Below are positions 45,466 to 57,291 of a DNA stretch of 64,000 nucleotides, in pieces (position 1 is the stretch's first letter; every line of letters begins with the position of its first letter). This DNA comes from Mauremys mutica. Taxonomy: Eukaryota; Chordata; Testudines; Geoemydidae. The notes under the pieces were generated by a model. It made no database searches, was not told the DNA's origin, and saw only the letters and a program-made list of their open reading frames with translations. The position numbers and the translations under genes are program-made. The stretch spans positions 6,687,951 through 6,751,950 of the forward strand of contig NC_059076.1 of the NCBI RefSeq assembly GCF_020497125.1, written 5' to 3'.

Positions 45466-46045
45466 CTTCACTGGAGTGACCAGACCCGCAGCCTATGCCA
45501 GGCTCAGTGTAAGACCAGGAGAAGGTTCCTTGAGGGCTGCCGTTGGTTGTTTGTAAGTGCTAGTTAGGAGTCTGGAGGACTCACTATCTGTCTCTCACAG
45601 AGGAATATGCTGCCCCATAGCCAGATTAAAGGCCTTGGCCTCTGTTCTTTGTGTAAGATTAATTTCCTCAGGGCCAAAGTACCTACCATATCCATTTCAG
45701 AGCAGGTCAGCCCTGCAAAACTGAGCCCCACTTAATCTCAACTCCTAATTAACCATCATCTGTCTGCCTGGTGAAACACGCCCAAGGGTAGCTGAAATGA
45801 CACATGCCGAGCATCTCTGCACTGAACGCTGCTTGAACCAAAGAATAATCGTCTGGAGTCTTCCAACCTCTGCCCTCAATCATCATCCCACTGAGTCCTT
45901 GCTGCTGCTCAGGTATTACTCATGGGAGAGCTTAGGACATCTGCTGTGACATCCCTAGCGCTATAACTTAAGGTACAAATTAAAACCTACAAGGGGAAAA
46001 CCCATTGTAGCCCAAGGTCCAGTGTGCTTCAGCAGCAGCAGTGGA
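45466..46045. other. intergenic DNA, nothing recognised
   Basis: No gene, RNA or repeat signature was recognised in this stretch. Confidence 0.4.
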
Positions 46046-46996
46046 AATCATAGAATCATAGAATCTCAGGGTTGGAAGGGACCTCAGGAGGTCATCTAGT
46101 CCAACCCCCTGCTCAAAGCAGGACCAAACCCAACTAAATCATCCCAGCCAGGGCTTTGTCAAGCCTGACCTTAAAAACCTCTAAGGAAGGAGATTCCACT
46201 ACCTCCCTAGGTAACCCATTCCAGTTCTTCACCACCCTACTAGTGAAAACGTTTTTCCTAATATCCAACCTAAACCTCCCCCTCTGCAACTTGAGACCAT
46301 TACTCCTTGTTCTGTCATCTTCTACCACTGAGAACAGTCTAGATCCATCCTCTTTGGAACCCCCTTTCAGGTAGTTGAAAGCAGCTATCAAATCCCCCCT
46401 CATTCTTCTCTTCTGCAGACAAAACAATCCCAGTTCCCTCAGCCTCTCCTCATAAGTCATGTGCTCCAGCCCCCTAATCATTTTTGTTGCCCTCCGCTGG
46501 ACTCTCTCCAATTTATCCACATCCTTCTTGTAGTGTGGGGCCCAAAACTGGACACAGTACTCCAAATGAGGCCTCACCAGTGCTGAGTAGAGGGGGATGA
46601 TCACATCCCTTGATCTGCTGGAAATGCCCCTACTTATACAACCCAAAATGCCATTAGCCTTCTTGGCAACAAGGGCACACTGTTGACTCATATTCAGCTT
46701 TTTGTCCACCGTAACCCCTAGGTCCTTTTCTGCAGAACTGCTGCCCAGCCATTCGGTCCCTAGTCTGTAGCAGTGCATGGGATTCTTCCGTCCTAAGTGC
46801 AGGACTCTGCACTTGTCCTTGTTGAACCTCATCATATTTCTTTTGGCCCAATCCTCTAATTTGTCTAGGTCCCTCTGTATCCTATCCCTACCCTCCAGCG
46901 TATCAACAACTCCTCCCAGTTTAGTGTCATCTGCAAACTTGCTAAGGGTGCAGTCCACACCATCCTCCAGATCGTTAATGAAGATATTGAACAAAA
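46046..46996 (-). mobile_element. CR1 LINE, young 5'-truncated copy (951 bp)
   Basis: It carries the CR1 3' tail (inverted AATCATAGAATCATAGAATC) and the intact C-terminal 286 codons of ORF2. It breaks off at 46996 just before the catalytic block, the usual 5' truncation. The long unbroken reading marks it as one of the youngest CR1 copies here. Confidence 0.95.
46134..46994 (-). pseudogene. CR1 ORF2 C-terminus, reverse transcriptase end (partial)
   Basis: The 286-codon reading starts at [12 protein letters not shown] and includes the intact catalytic motif [10 protein letters not shown] at residues about 19-28. The thumb region with [23 protein letters not shown] and [10 protein letters not shown] follows, and it ends in the conserved [17 protein letters not shown]. 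No stop or frameshift interrupts it. The N-terminal endonuclease and the first half of the RT are missing by truncation, so it cannot act alone. The apparent start methionine is internal to the ancestral protein. Confidence 0.9.
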
Positions 46997-48267
46997 AAAT
47001 TACAAGCTATGGACTGCAAACTGCTGCACATTGGGAGAATTCCCGGTTCCACCCTCCCAGCAGGAGGTTTCAGCACTGGCTGAAGCTGGGAGCACGGGGC
47101 AAGCAAGCTGAGAGGAGGTGGCTGGACTGTCGCCCTGTTCTCTGTTTCCTTACAGAATAGTGTGAGTGGGTCTGCTCTGGGGGAACACACGCTGACATGC
47201 AACGCAGAGCACATTGAGCAGCCTTGGGCCTGGTTTCCCAAAGGGGTGTAAAAAACCCCCCATAGGTCAGGCTTACCCTGTCTTGAACAACCTCATACTG
47301 GATGGTGAATGGAGGTGGGGCAGGCCAAGGGTGTTACAACCTGTAGAGGACAAGATTTTCCTCTGCATCCTTCCATCACAGGGCTAAGATCTGCCCCTAC
47401 ATAGAACACATGGTTCAGCCATGAAGCGATGGATGCCTGGAAGTCACCCAAATGGACCTTGGGGATGTGATAGTGGCATCCATGGACAGGCTTGCACCCC
47501 AGCTATATGGCCTCCCTCCCTCCTCCATCTCCTGGACCAAAGAGGGGTGCTAGAGTTTGGAGGAGGGCACAGAAATCTGATGCAGTCTCAACTAAGCATT
47601 GTCCTCACTTTTGAGCAGATCCCCTCCCAAACCACATCACCTGACCCCTCCGGAGAGTTCACTGCAGGATCCAGGACAAGGCAGAGGTAGGACAAGGCAG
47701 AGGCTACTCTGTGAATGATCTCCTCCTTCATGCAGAGCCCTAGGCAAGACCTGCCCTTACACACATGATTGTTGCATGTCCCCATTTTAGGTGCGATAGC
47801 CAGATAGTTATGAAAAGCTAATGTGATAATAAATGTTTCATCAAGTGAAATGTGCATGGGAACTATAGAGGGTACATTTCTTTTTACACTGATAAAAATC
47901 ACAGATTACAATAGCAAAATCACCCCTAACTTGTGCATATTAGCATCATAAAAGATATACTCTGATAATGTGTTTGTGGGTTTATTTGCAGCATTAATAC
48001 TGATGCCTGACAGCATTATTCGTACTGTTTATATGACTATAAAATATGTTTATAGTGATACAATTAGTAATGCTGAGTTTAGCTAGTATAAATGCTAGTA
48101 CTTATTGTAACACTATAAACTTAACTTTATAGTGACATAAATGAGCAATATTTGTGTCATCGTGTTTTATGACATCAGGCAAGCCCAGCCTATGAGTATA
48201 GCGCAGGGGCCTTGCGCCCTTAATTTCACAGCTAAAATACTGCCAAGAAAGACATTCTACTTCATTC
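46997..48267. other. intergenic DNA
   Basis: No gene was recognised. The open frames at 47421-47690 and 47588-47902 overlap on opposite strands. The segment 47930-48170 is AT-rich and unique-looking. Confidence 0.4.
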
Positions 48268-48888
48268 TCATAGAATCATAGCATCATAGAATATTAGGGT
48301 TGGAAGAGACCTAGGGAGGTCATCCAGTCCAATCCCCTGCTTAAAGAAGGACCAACACAAACTAAATCATCCCAGCCAAGGCTTTGTCAAGCCGGGCCTT
48401 AAAAACCTCTAAGGAAGGAGATTCCACCACCTCCCTAGGTAACCCATTCCAGTGCTTCACCACCCTCCTAGTGAAATAGTGTTTCTTAATATCCAACCTA
48501 GACCTCCCCCACTGCAACTTGAGACTGTTACTCCTTGTTCTGTCATCTGCCACCGCTGAGAGCAGCCGAGCTCCATCCTCTTTGGATTCCCCCTTTCAGG
48601 TAGTTGAAAGCAGCTATCAAATCCCCCTTCACTCTTCTCTTCTGCAGACTAAATAATCCCAGTTCCCTCAGCCTCTCCCCATAAGTCATGTGCCCCAATT
48701 CCCTAAAGATGTCTGTTGCCCTCCACTGGACGCTCTCCAATTTGTCCACATCCCTTCTGTAGTGGAAGGACCAAAACTGGACACAGTACTCCAGGTGTGG
48801 CCTCACCAGTGTCGAATAGATTCTTGCTTCCTAAGTGCAGGACTCTGCACTTGTCCTTGTTGAACCTCATCAGATTTCTTTTGGCCTA
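48268..48888 (-). mobile_element. CR1 LINE 3' fragment with internal deletion
   Basis: The inverted tail TCATAGAATCATAGCATCAT and the end of ORF2 (48362-48806; [31 protein letters not shown]) are present. At about 48820 the sequence jumps from the LVRP region straight to the KCRVLHLG region, deleting roughly 190 bp relative to the copy at 46046. It ends at the LIRFLLA-equivalent block and is otherwise 5'-truncated. Confidence 0.85.
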
Positions 48889-49570
48889 CACTACTTTTGA
48901 TTCCCCTTTTAAATTGCAGGAGCATGTACAAAGCCACTTTGCAGCCACTTTCACAGTGTTAGCTAGTTGTGAGTGGGCAAAGCTAAGTTGGCTCCAGAAA
49001 GGTCATCTTTGCAATATTTGAGCTAAGCCAGCATGAAATGCTGCATAATCTTCTTTAATAATAGCCTTCCTTTTTCTGCTTTAGACTCTGCCAATCACCT
49101 CAAAGGAGAAGATGACAAATGAAAGGTTAGCCAGCTGAAACCAAAGGTCCAATGTATTTTACACTTTTGCCTCATTCACTTCATAGGTGACATAAATGAC
49201 TTTCAAGGACTGTCTGACATTATGTTGTATTATTTGAACTATAGGCAATGATTGTGTGATTAAAGTCTATGGGCATAGATGCTTGCAAGGGACAGAGTTG
49301 AAGTTGTGCATGGAATCACTTTCCAATTCTTAACCATGCAGCATGAACATCCTCTTCATATTGCTGGTATGGATCAATGACACATGCGTGACTGGTTCCC
49401 ACTTTGTTCCCTCCTCTTGGAGTATGCTTGGTTGCACAAGAATATTCGTCGCTCTTGGGCTGCTCATGTAGGGCCATATCCAAATCCCATTTAAGATTTC
49501 CATTAGACCAGACCTTATGTCTTTGTGGTCAGCAACCAGCATGCTCTTGAGCTTAGTGGAAGGGCTAAAG
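48889..49570. other. intergenic DNA
   Basis: No gene or repeat was recognised. The last eight bases (49563-49570, GGCTAAAG) are one copy of the target duplication of the following hAT element. Confidence 0.4.
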
Positions 49571-49882
49571 CAGGGGTTGGCAACCTTTCAGAAGCGGTGT
49601 GCTGAGTCTTCATTTATTCACTCTAATTTAAGGTTTCGCGTGCCGGTAATTCATTTTAACCTTTTTAGTAGGTCTCTTTCTATAAGTCTATAATATATAA
49701 CTAAACTATTGTTGTATGTAAAGTACATAAGCTTTCAAAATATTTAAGAAGCTTCATTTAAAATTAAATTAAAATGCAGAGCCCCCCCCGGACCGGTGGC
49801 CAGGACACAGGCAGTGTGAGTGCCACTGAAAATCAGCTCTCGTGCCGCCTTCAGAACGCGTGCCATAGGTTGCCTACCCCTG
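49571..49882. mobile_element. hAT-type non-autonomous element (312 bp), perfect 8-bp TSD
   Basis: Termini CAGGGGTTGGCAACCTTTC and inverted CAGGGGTAGGCAACCTATG are clear inverted repeats. GGCTAAAG flanks it exactly at 49563-49570 and 49883-49890. The interior has an AT-rich block and GTGCCGC-type sequence. It has no coding capacity. The unmutated duplication suggests it is younger than the other hAT copies here. Confidence 0.92.
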
Positions 49883-52204
49883 GGCTAAAGGAACATGAAC
49901 CAATGCGTACAAGTGGGAGTGAACACATTGCACTGAAAAGGACATACTATAGAAGCCTGAAGATCATTACAACCTGCTGAAACACACAGGGCTTGAACAT
50001 GGTAACAAGTGGTGTTTATTTGAGCCAATCTAATTTTTTGACAGAGATGAGTTTTGAGATGCAAAGTTCAGGCCAGAATTTCCCCAGCTTGACTTTTTGA
50101 AGTAATCAAGAGCAGGCTGTATGAATTTCTGCTCCTGCAGAATCCCTGCATGTCTATTTCAGCAGCATTTTAAATCTCTCTGAAGAAAATAATAATGATA
50201 ATCTGTGCATTTTTGCTATGGAATTAGCCTGTGACAACAGGCAAATGTCCCGTATTTGTTCTAGCGCTGCACAGGGTTACTTTTTGTTGTGATTCAGTCA
50301 GTAATATGTATGTCCAGTACTTTCAGATAACGTAGGGTTATGACATGTGGCATGAGCTCTCTCGCTCGCTCCTTCCCCTCTGCTTCCCCCACATGTCAGT
50401 GGTACACAGGGAGTGGACATGGACTTGTACTGAGAAGTGTGGCTGAAGGGGTGGGGAGGTGTAGGCAGGAGTATCACACAAGTATCCAGCAGAGCTCTCT
50501 GTTCTAGTCAAACTAACAGTGAGGAGAAAGTGAATGTAGTGGTGGAAATAACACACAGTGGTGCCACATGAGCATACTGTACCTCAGTCCTGAATGCCAG
50601 TAGCACCCTGCATTTTTCTCCTTTGAAGTGTCTTGACCCTCTTTTGAGGTGTCCAATGCAAGAGCAATTCCAGTCTTCAGCAGCCCATAGCACTGCTCTA
50701 TCGGTCCCTTCTCTAGGGCCACGCCTAGGCACAAGACAAGCCTGGGGCCCTACACTCTGGGGGCTCTTGTGCGTGTTTTCTATAAGAGAGAGATGTCTGC
50801 TTAATAGATAAGATCCCAGCACATTCTGTAGGACCAATAAAACTTGCATCTGCTGTGTGCTACAGACGACTTGGTATGAAGCTTTTTTACATGCATCACT
50901 GAACATCAGACCAGCTTTATCAGCAACCTCTCCCCAGCAGCAGCCTCTGGCCTGCTAGCCTGATGGCATTCCTCCTTACCTGCACACAGGTTAATGTAGG
51001 CACCCAGTGCTACCTGCTTATTCCTTCCCCTGCACAGTGATAAGCACCTCCGATCTCCTCCTCTTCATGTTTCCATCAGAAAGATGCCAGGCAGGTTCTA
51101 GAAGCCTGCCTGAGTCTCCCACATATCTGTCTTTGCACACAGTTCACAAAAAACGGGGCCAGCACTTATCACAGCTTATTACTAGGAAAATGCATGAAGC
51201 CTAAAGGAAAGTAACTATTGGGCATACCTTCTATTATCTCCCAAGGAGCATAGCATAGCTTAAGTAGGAACTGCACTGCTGCAATGAAAATATGAATTAA
51301 TTCCATATTTGGAAAACCTCACTGCTCCCACCAGATCAGCTGCTGGGGGTTATTTAAAATAACCTTTTAAATAATTATTTTCTTCCTCTGACGTTTCCTT
51401 GTGTTGTTGGTTTGTTGAAGGCTACGTCATTTTATGACAGCCGAGAAATTTCAGTCGGGGTCTCTTCATACGTGCACATGCCATGAAACGAAGCTTGCTC
51501 CTAATTCCAGTTGTTGCTGGGATTTTCAGTCAATATATAAGTTAGACAGCTCCCCTGTAAAGAGCACGTTGGTCACTTATTTGCTGTTTGCATGGTGGCC
51601 TCCTTAGTTTTATTATTCATTTTATGAGCACTATTAAAAGCTTTTAGACACTTTCTGGCTTCCTAGAGGGTAATGAATTATCGGTGGTTCTAAACTAATC
51701 AAGGCTAATAGGTTTTTCTAGAACACTCAGAGGCAGAGCAAGCAAGAGTAGCCAGGGAAACTCAGAGTTACAGCAACACTAACATGCATTTACACAGTAA
51801 TGGCTGGCCAGGTTCACCAAGGCTGCCCAGTATATTTTCTTGTTACATTTATATACTTATGTTACTGATATAATAAAGTGAGAATTAATTGCCTTTAATT
51901 GAGCGTGGTGGTGTTAAATCAAATTCTGGTGCTGCGAGCCCTGGATGAACAGTGTTGATTATCTTGCTGAACGTAAAGGAATTCTATAGTTACAGTTCAG
52001 GACAACTGCATCTGTATGCCCCCTGTGTGGTCCAGCCAGGGCACCCACTCTTAGGCTGATGGCTACCCAACCATTACCTGTCATGGGCAGAGATCTGCAT
52101 CTCCCTCCTTCTGACCATGGTTTTCCCAGGCTGGAGACTTCTCTGCCTACCCTATGAATTCGCCAGCAAGTCAGGCTGCCTAAGCAGGCCCGTGTCTCTT
52201 CTCT
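49883..52204. other. intergenic DNA; possible conserved non-coding block
   Basis: No gene was recognised. The stretch 51390-51740 is repeat-free, AT-rich and holds homeodomain-like motifs (ATAATTATTTTC, GTAATGAATTATCGG, CTAATCAAGGCTAATAGG) and two CRE-like half-sites (CTGACGTTT, CTACGTCATT). It could be a conserved regulatory element, by impression only. Confidence 0.3.
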
Positions 52205-52272
52205 AGGGGGTTGGACTAGATGACCTCCTGAGGTCCCTTCCAACCCTGAGATTCTATGATTCTATGATTCTC
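52205..52272 (+). mobile_element. CR1/SINE 3' tail fragment
   Basis: GGTTGGACTAGATGACCTCC followed by CCCTTCCAACCCTGAGATTC and ATTCTATGATTCTATGATTC is the shared CR1/SINE terminus. No tRNA-like head or CR1 coding sequence precedes it, so it is only a 68-bp stub from a severely truncated insertion. Confidence 0.85.
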
Positions 52273-52873
52273 TGCAGGCTATGAATAGTTCTCAGTTACC
52301 ACGCAGCTTTTCCTAAGCAAACACATTTATTCCTATGATAAAAGCACTCTAGAGAAAACAAAAGAACCTGCACGGATGCTAATCAGCTCACCAGAGATCA
52401 TCACCCCACTGTCTCCACAAAGGCTCTGATGGGTGTCAGTCCTTCCCATCCTCCTGTCCATTTGTTGTATAAGGAACAGGCTCTGACTCGGTTTAAACTC
52501 AGGCTATTTATCCAAAAGGCCTTTCTGTGTCTCTGGAGAATCCAGAATAAGTCTCTCTTGGTGGTGGTGGTGCCTCCTGGGAGGTGTTACAACCTGAGTG
52601 AATTTGGCTAATCACCCTCCCACACACACACTGTTAGTTGCGGGAGGAACTGTGCTCACCCTGCCCCATGGAATGACATACAGTCCCTGGCCCACAATGA
52701 TACATAAACTCAGTACAGTGAGATCTGCCACAGAAATGGCAGGAAGTTGCCACAGCTGTCACATTTACATTCAAAATCCCAACGTTTAAAGAATGCGTTC
52801 AGTGAGTCACCCTCACTGTTAGGGATGACCGCTCCATCTTGGTTAAGCTAAGAACATCCTCTCCCATTCCCAC
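52273..52873. other. unassigned, repeat-like DNA
   Basis: No gene was recognised. The composition and motifs (GGTTTAAACTCAGGC, GGCTATTTATCC) look like part of an LTR, but the ends cannot be found. CCCAC at 52869-52873 is one target duplication of the next element. Confidence 0.3.
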
Positions 52874-53744
52874 TGTCATAGGTCTTCTCCCCCACTTGGA
52901 GCTGTTGGGTTCCAAGATGGGGACCTGCATGGACTCCTCTAAACTAAAATCCTAGTTTAGATCTGGTTCTCGCTGCCACCAGTCAGTTTTAAGTGTCTGA
53001 CACACTCCCTGTTCCCCCAAAAACTTCCCCTGGGGAACCCAGATTCAAACCCCTTGAATCTCACCAGAGAGAGAGAAACAGCCAGTTCCCCTCCCCCCGC
53101 TTCCCTCTCTGCAGCCTGCTCCGGAGAGATACACACCGAGTCAAATCCTTGACTCAATACAAAGAGGGACGCACCTCCCGCTCCCCTTCCCTAGTCCTGG
53201 AGAGAGATACCTTGATTCAAACTCCTTGAATCAAACAAAGAGGGAGTCACTTTTCCCCCTCCCCTGCCCCTGAAAATCAATCAAGTGTTAAAAAGAAAAG
53301 ATTTTATTAAAGAAAGAAAAAAGTACACTCTCTCTGTATTACCAGGATGCAAAAATACAGGGTCTAACTTATAAAAACTGGAGAGACTTCCCCCTCCTTC
53401 CTCCTCAGAATAATCAGTAACAGCAACAGAAATAAAGAATTTCCTTCAGCAAACACACAATTGCAAATGTAGAAATCAAATTATAAGACTAATTCGCCTT
53501 TCTAATACTTACTATACTGGATAGTAGGAAATACTCCAGGAGAACTTGGAGACATGTCTGGCCTCTCTTAGATCCAAAGAGAGCACACAGAGCAAACAAG
53601 GAACACAGACAAAGCCTTCCCTCCACAGAGATTTGAAATTATCCTGTCCCTTGATTGGTCCTCTGGTCAGGTGTTCCTCAGGTACTGCTTGTTAACCCTT
53701 TACAGGTGAAAGAGACCTTAACCCTTAACTATCTGTTTATGACA
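52874..53744 (-). mobile_element. solo LTR, family A (871 bp, minus strand)
   Basis: On the minus strand it begins TGTCATAAACAGATAGTTAA (from 53744) and ends with TGACA at 52874. CCCAC flanks both sides exactly (52869-52873, 53745-53749). The inverted poly(A) signal TTTATT lies near 53303-53308. Internal order matches the LTR at 33216-34075 in reverse. Confidence 0.9.
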
Positions 53745-54094
53745 CCCACCATTACCCAGCCCTTAAATGAGTTGAACCCAACCAAATCCACATTTTTGAA
53801 GGTGCAGAGAAGACACGCCTACCTTAAATTCATATCCCTTAGGGAAACAAATATGAGAAAGGAGGATTTATTGTACGAGTGTCTCTGGTAGTGACAAGTG
53901 TGATGCACCCTGAGGAGCAAGTGAGCAGAGAAACTCAAGCTGTGTGTACATGTTACCCAGACAGTGAACAGCATGCCCCGCAGTGGGATACCTCAAAACT
54001 GCATCCAGCTGCTGCTGGCAGTGAATATAGGAAAATCATAGACCTGCTTTTGTAAAAGCTCTGTTACAACAGCACAGAGTGACACTAGCCTCTG
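53745..54094. other. intergenic DNA
   Basis: No gene or repeat was recognised between the solo LTR and the following MITE. Confidence 0.4.
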
Positions 54095-54767
54095 AGGTAA
54101 CATTTACACTGCAATAAAAACCCTTTGTCACCAAGCTTCACAGTCCACGTCAACTGACTCAAGCTCACAGGCTAAAAAGAGCAGTGTAGTGTGGCAAACC
54201 CAGGCCAAATGGCTACAAAGGGAGGGATAGGAATTAGTCCCAGGGGGGTTAAAAGGCCTCTCCCTATCCACTGAGGAGAGATAGCCATGAGAAATTAGGT
54301 TCAGCTGGAACAGGGGTTACCAGGGAACTAATTAGGTTCAGCTGGCCCCAATTGCTGGCGACCTTTTTAAACCCTCCCTGGCAGGGAAACGGGGGGGGGG
54401 GGAGTGAGAGAAGCTGCCAGTGAGTAGGTGCAGCAAGACTCTGCCCTCTTCCAGCAAGGAAGACTGCACTCTGTCCCCAGAAGGGGAGAAAAACAGCAAG
54501 GGACTGACTGAGAGGAGGTTCAGCCAGACCCTGCGTGACTGGGAAGGATTTTGCTTTGCCCAAGCCTGTGTCTCCAAGGCACAAAGGGACTGAGCCAACT
54601 GAGGAGAAGCAGGTACTTTGCCACAGTAGACATTGAATCTGAAACCCTGTAAGTGGGGAGGGTCTCAGAGCCCCGGCTATAGTCTAAACCTGAATGGCTA
54701 CACGACTACTTTTAGTCCTGCAGCGCAAGCCCTGTGAGCCCAAGCCAATTGACCTGGGCTCTGAGAC
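54095..54767. mobile_element. MITE split by an LTR and cut off by a CR1
   Basis: The left part (54095-54189) starts AGGTAACATTTACACTGC and holds CAACTGACTCAAGCTCACAG. The right part (54626-54767) holds GGCTACACGACTACTTTTAG and CCAATTGACCTGGGCTCTGA. Together they match the architecture of the MITE at 35489-36726. An LTR (54190-54625) interrupts it, and its right terminus is lost at the CR1 junction at 54768. Confidence 0.6.
54190..54625 (+). mobile_element. solo LTR, family B (436 bp)
   Basis: It starts TGTGGCAAACCCAGGCC and ends GGTACTTTGCCACA, with the first and last eight bases nearly complementary (TGTGGCAA, TTGCCACA). GTAG flanks both sides (54186-54189, 54626-54629). It contains a 12-G run (54391-54402) and a GACCTTTTTAAACC TATA-like sequence. 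It has no coding capacity. Confidence 0.75.
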
Positions 54768-56496
54768 CTTAAAAACCTCTAAGGAAGGAGATTCCACTAC
54801 CTCCCTAGGTAACCCATTCCAGTGCTTCACCACCCTCCTAGTGAAAAAGTTTTTCCCAATATCCAACCTAAACCTCCCCCACTGCAACTTGAGACCATTG
54901 CTCCTTGTTCTGTCATCTGCCACCACTGAGAACAGTCTAGATCCATCCTCTTTGGAACCCCCTTTCAGGTAGTTGAAGGCTGCTATCAAATCCCCCCGCA
55001 CTCTTCTTTTCTGCAGATAAAATAACCCCAGTTCCCTCAGCCTCTCCTCATAAGTCATGTGCCCCAGTCCCCTAATAATTTTTGTTGCCCTCCACTGGAC
55101 ACTCTCCAATTTGTCCACATCCTTTCTGTAGTGGGGGGTCCAAAACTGGACGCAATACTCCAGATGTGGCCTCACCAGTGCCGAATAGAGGGGAATAATC
55201 ACTTCCCTCATTCTGCTGGCAATGCTCCTACTAATACAGCCCAATATGCTGTTAGCCTTCTTGGCAACAAGGGCACACTGACTCATATACAGCTTCTCGT
55301 CCATTGTAATCCCCACGTCCTTTTCTCCAGAACTGCTGCTTAGCCAGTCGGTCCCCAGACTGCAGCAGTGCATGGGATTCTTCCGTCCTAAGTGCAGGAC
55401 TCTGCACATGTCCTTGTTGAGCCTCATCAGATTTCTTTTGCAGGGGCGGCTCCAGATCCCAGCACGCCAAGCGTGTGCTTGGGGTGGCATGCCGCTGGGG
55501 CGCTCTGCCGGTCGCCAGGAGGTGGCTCCGGTGGACCTTCCGCAGGCGTCCCTGGTCCCGCGCGACTTCGGCTGCTTGGGGCGGCGAAATGTCTAGAGCC
55601 GCCCCTGCTTTTGGCCCACTCCTTCAATTTGCCTAGGTCACTCTGGACCCTATCCCTACCCCTACCCTCCATTCTATCTACCTATCCCCCCCTAGCTTAG
55701 TGTCATCTGCGAACTTGCTGAAGGTGCAATTCATCCTATCATCCACATCATTAATGAAGATATTGAACAAAACCGGCATCAGGACCAACCCCTGGTGCAC
55801 TCTGCTTGATACCGTCTGCCAACTAGACATCGAGCCATTGACCATTACCCATTGAGCCCAACGATTTAGCCAGTTTCTATCCACCTTATAGTCCATTCAT
55901 CCAATCCACACTTTTTTAACTTACCGTCTCTCACAGTATTCTTGCCAGCATCAAAAGCTTTGCTAAAGTCAAGATATATCATGTCCACCACTTTCCCCAT
56001 AACCACAGAGCCAGTTATCTCATCATAGAAGGCAATCAGGTTAGTCAGACACGACTTGCCCTTGGTGAATCCATGTTGACTGATCCTGATCACGTTCCTC
56101 TCCTTCAAGTGCTTCAAAATGGATTCCTTGAGGAACTGCTCCATGATTTTTTCAGGGACTGAGGTTGGACTGACCAGTCTGTAGTTCCCCGGATTCTCCT
56201 TCTTCTGTTTTTTAATTATGGGCACTATATTTGCCTTTTTCCAATCATCCAGGACCTCCCCCAATTGCCACGAGTTTTCAAAGATAATGGCCAATGGCTC
56301 TGCAATCACATCAGCCAACTCCCTCAGCACCCTCAGATGCATTAGATCCATTCCTATGGACGTGTGCATGTCCAGCTTTTCTAAATAGTTCTTAACCTGT
56401 TCTTTCACCACTGAGGGCTGCTCACCTCCTCCCAATACAAGTTGTGCTGCTCCACTAATTCCCTGGGCCACTTCCTGATGGCCCTGAGTAGTCTTC
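54768..56496 (-). mobile_element. CR1 LINE, reverse transcriptase half, interrupted by a MITE
   Basis: Minus-strand readings follow the CR1 order. 55866-56498 carries IVPIIKKQKKENPGNYRLV and MIYLDFSKAFDAGK (catalytic block A). 55678-55896 carries FADDTKLGG. 54684-55490 carries [13 protein letters not shown] through SLEVFKV. A 167-bp MITE (55441-55607) is inserted between the last two. The extreme 3' tail is missing; the copy begins at CTTAAAAACCTC, adjoining MITE sequence. Frameshifts are few but present. Confidence 0.9.
55441..55607. mobile_element. hAT-like MITE (167 bp) inside CR1
   Basis: The termini CAGGGGCGGCTC and GAGCCGCCCCTG are perfect 12-bp inverted repeats. CTTTTG flanks both sides (55435-55440, 55608-55613); read as an 8-bp duplication the flanks are TTCTTTTG and TGCTTTTG. 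Removing the element restores the CR1 sequence CAGATTTCTTTTGGCCCA. The interior is GC-rich and contains open frames of no coding value. Confidence 0.9.
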
Positions 56497-56836
56497 ACCC
56501 TTTCCTTAGGGCCATGTCCTGATGGAGTCCCAGCAACCAGCTCAGGGCTCCTTAACCTTCTCCCTGGATTCTGGCAGTGCTACCTCATCCAAGGTCCTGC
56601 AGCTTTCCTCAGCCAGTCACACACCATCCACACTTCTCCAGCTCAAGCAAGGAACTGAACTCGCTTTGGCCCTGCAGCTCTTCTTATTCTAGCCTGCTGG
56701 GCCCTGATTGGTTTCTCCCCACATAGCCACTCTAGGCCTTTCGGAGGACCTCTCTACTGCCCTCTTCTGGGGTGGGGTGTGGCAGAGCCACAAGGCCTCC
56801 AGCAGGGGGCCTCAAGTCCTAGTCCATCTCATCACA
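56497..56836 (-). mobile_element. LTR fragment (minus strand)
   Basis: On the minus strand it begins TGTGATGAGATGGACTAGG at 56836 and contains CCCCCTGCTGGAGGCC and CACACCCCACCCC. The style resembles the LTR at 21684-22383. The other end near 56497 is not defined, and it meets the 5' break of the CR1. Confidence 0.5.
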
Positions 56837-57207
56837 GACCCCTACTTAGACAGATATGCATAGTGTTTCAGGACTGTACCATCCCATGATCCCTGGAGTT
56901 TTTGTTTGGCCTAATGTTGTCTCAGGTAGAAGGAACACACTTGTGGTGTTCCAAGGTTCAGATTCAGGCACCATGTGCAATAGTATTTTACACGTATACT
57001 CAGGGAACCAGTTAGAATGCACTCAGTGTACTCCCATATTTCTGATCGGCTAGCAGTGCAAAGAATCATCTACATAAATGAATCTTCGTACATCAGGGAA
57101 TTCTGGTTGGTCATTTGTGTGGAATGTGATGAAGTCTAACAATTGGAAATGCCCAATTAATAAATCATCATTGCAGCTAAGGAGCTAAGGAGGATACCCT
57201 GTTAAAG

Positions 57208-57291
57208 GGCTGATTCTCAGCTGGTGCAAATCACTGTAGCATTAGTGATTTCAGTGAGCAATGCTGATTTACACCAGCTAATGGTCTGACC
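57208..57291. repeat. short palindromic repeat (84 bp)
   Basis: GGCTGATTCTCAGCTGGTGC on the left and the inverted GCTGATTTACACCAGC...GGTCTGACC on the right form an imperfect hairpin of about 35-bp arms. It is the best preserved member of the family also seen at 13453-13539 and 20651-20731. Confidence 0.6.
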
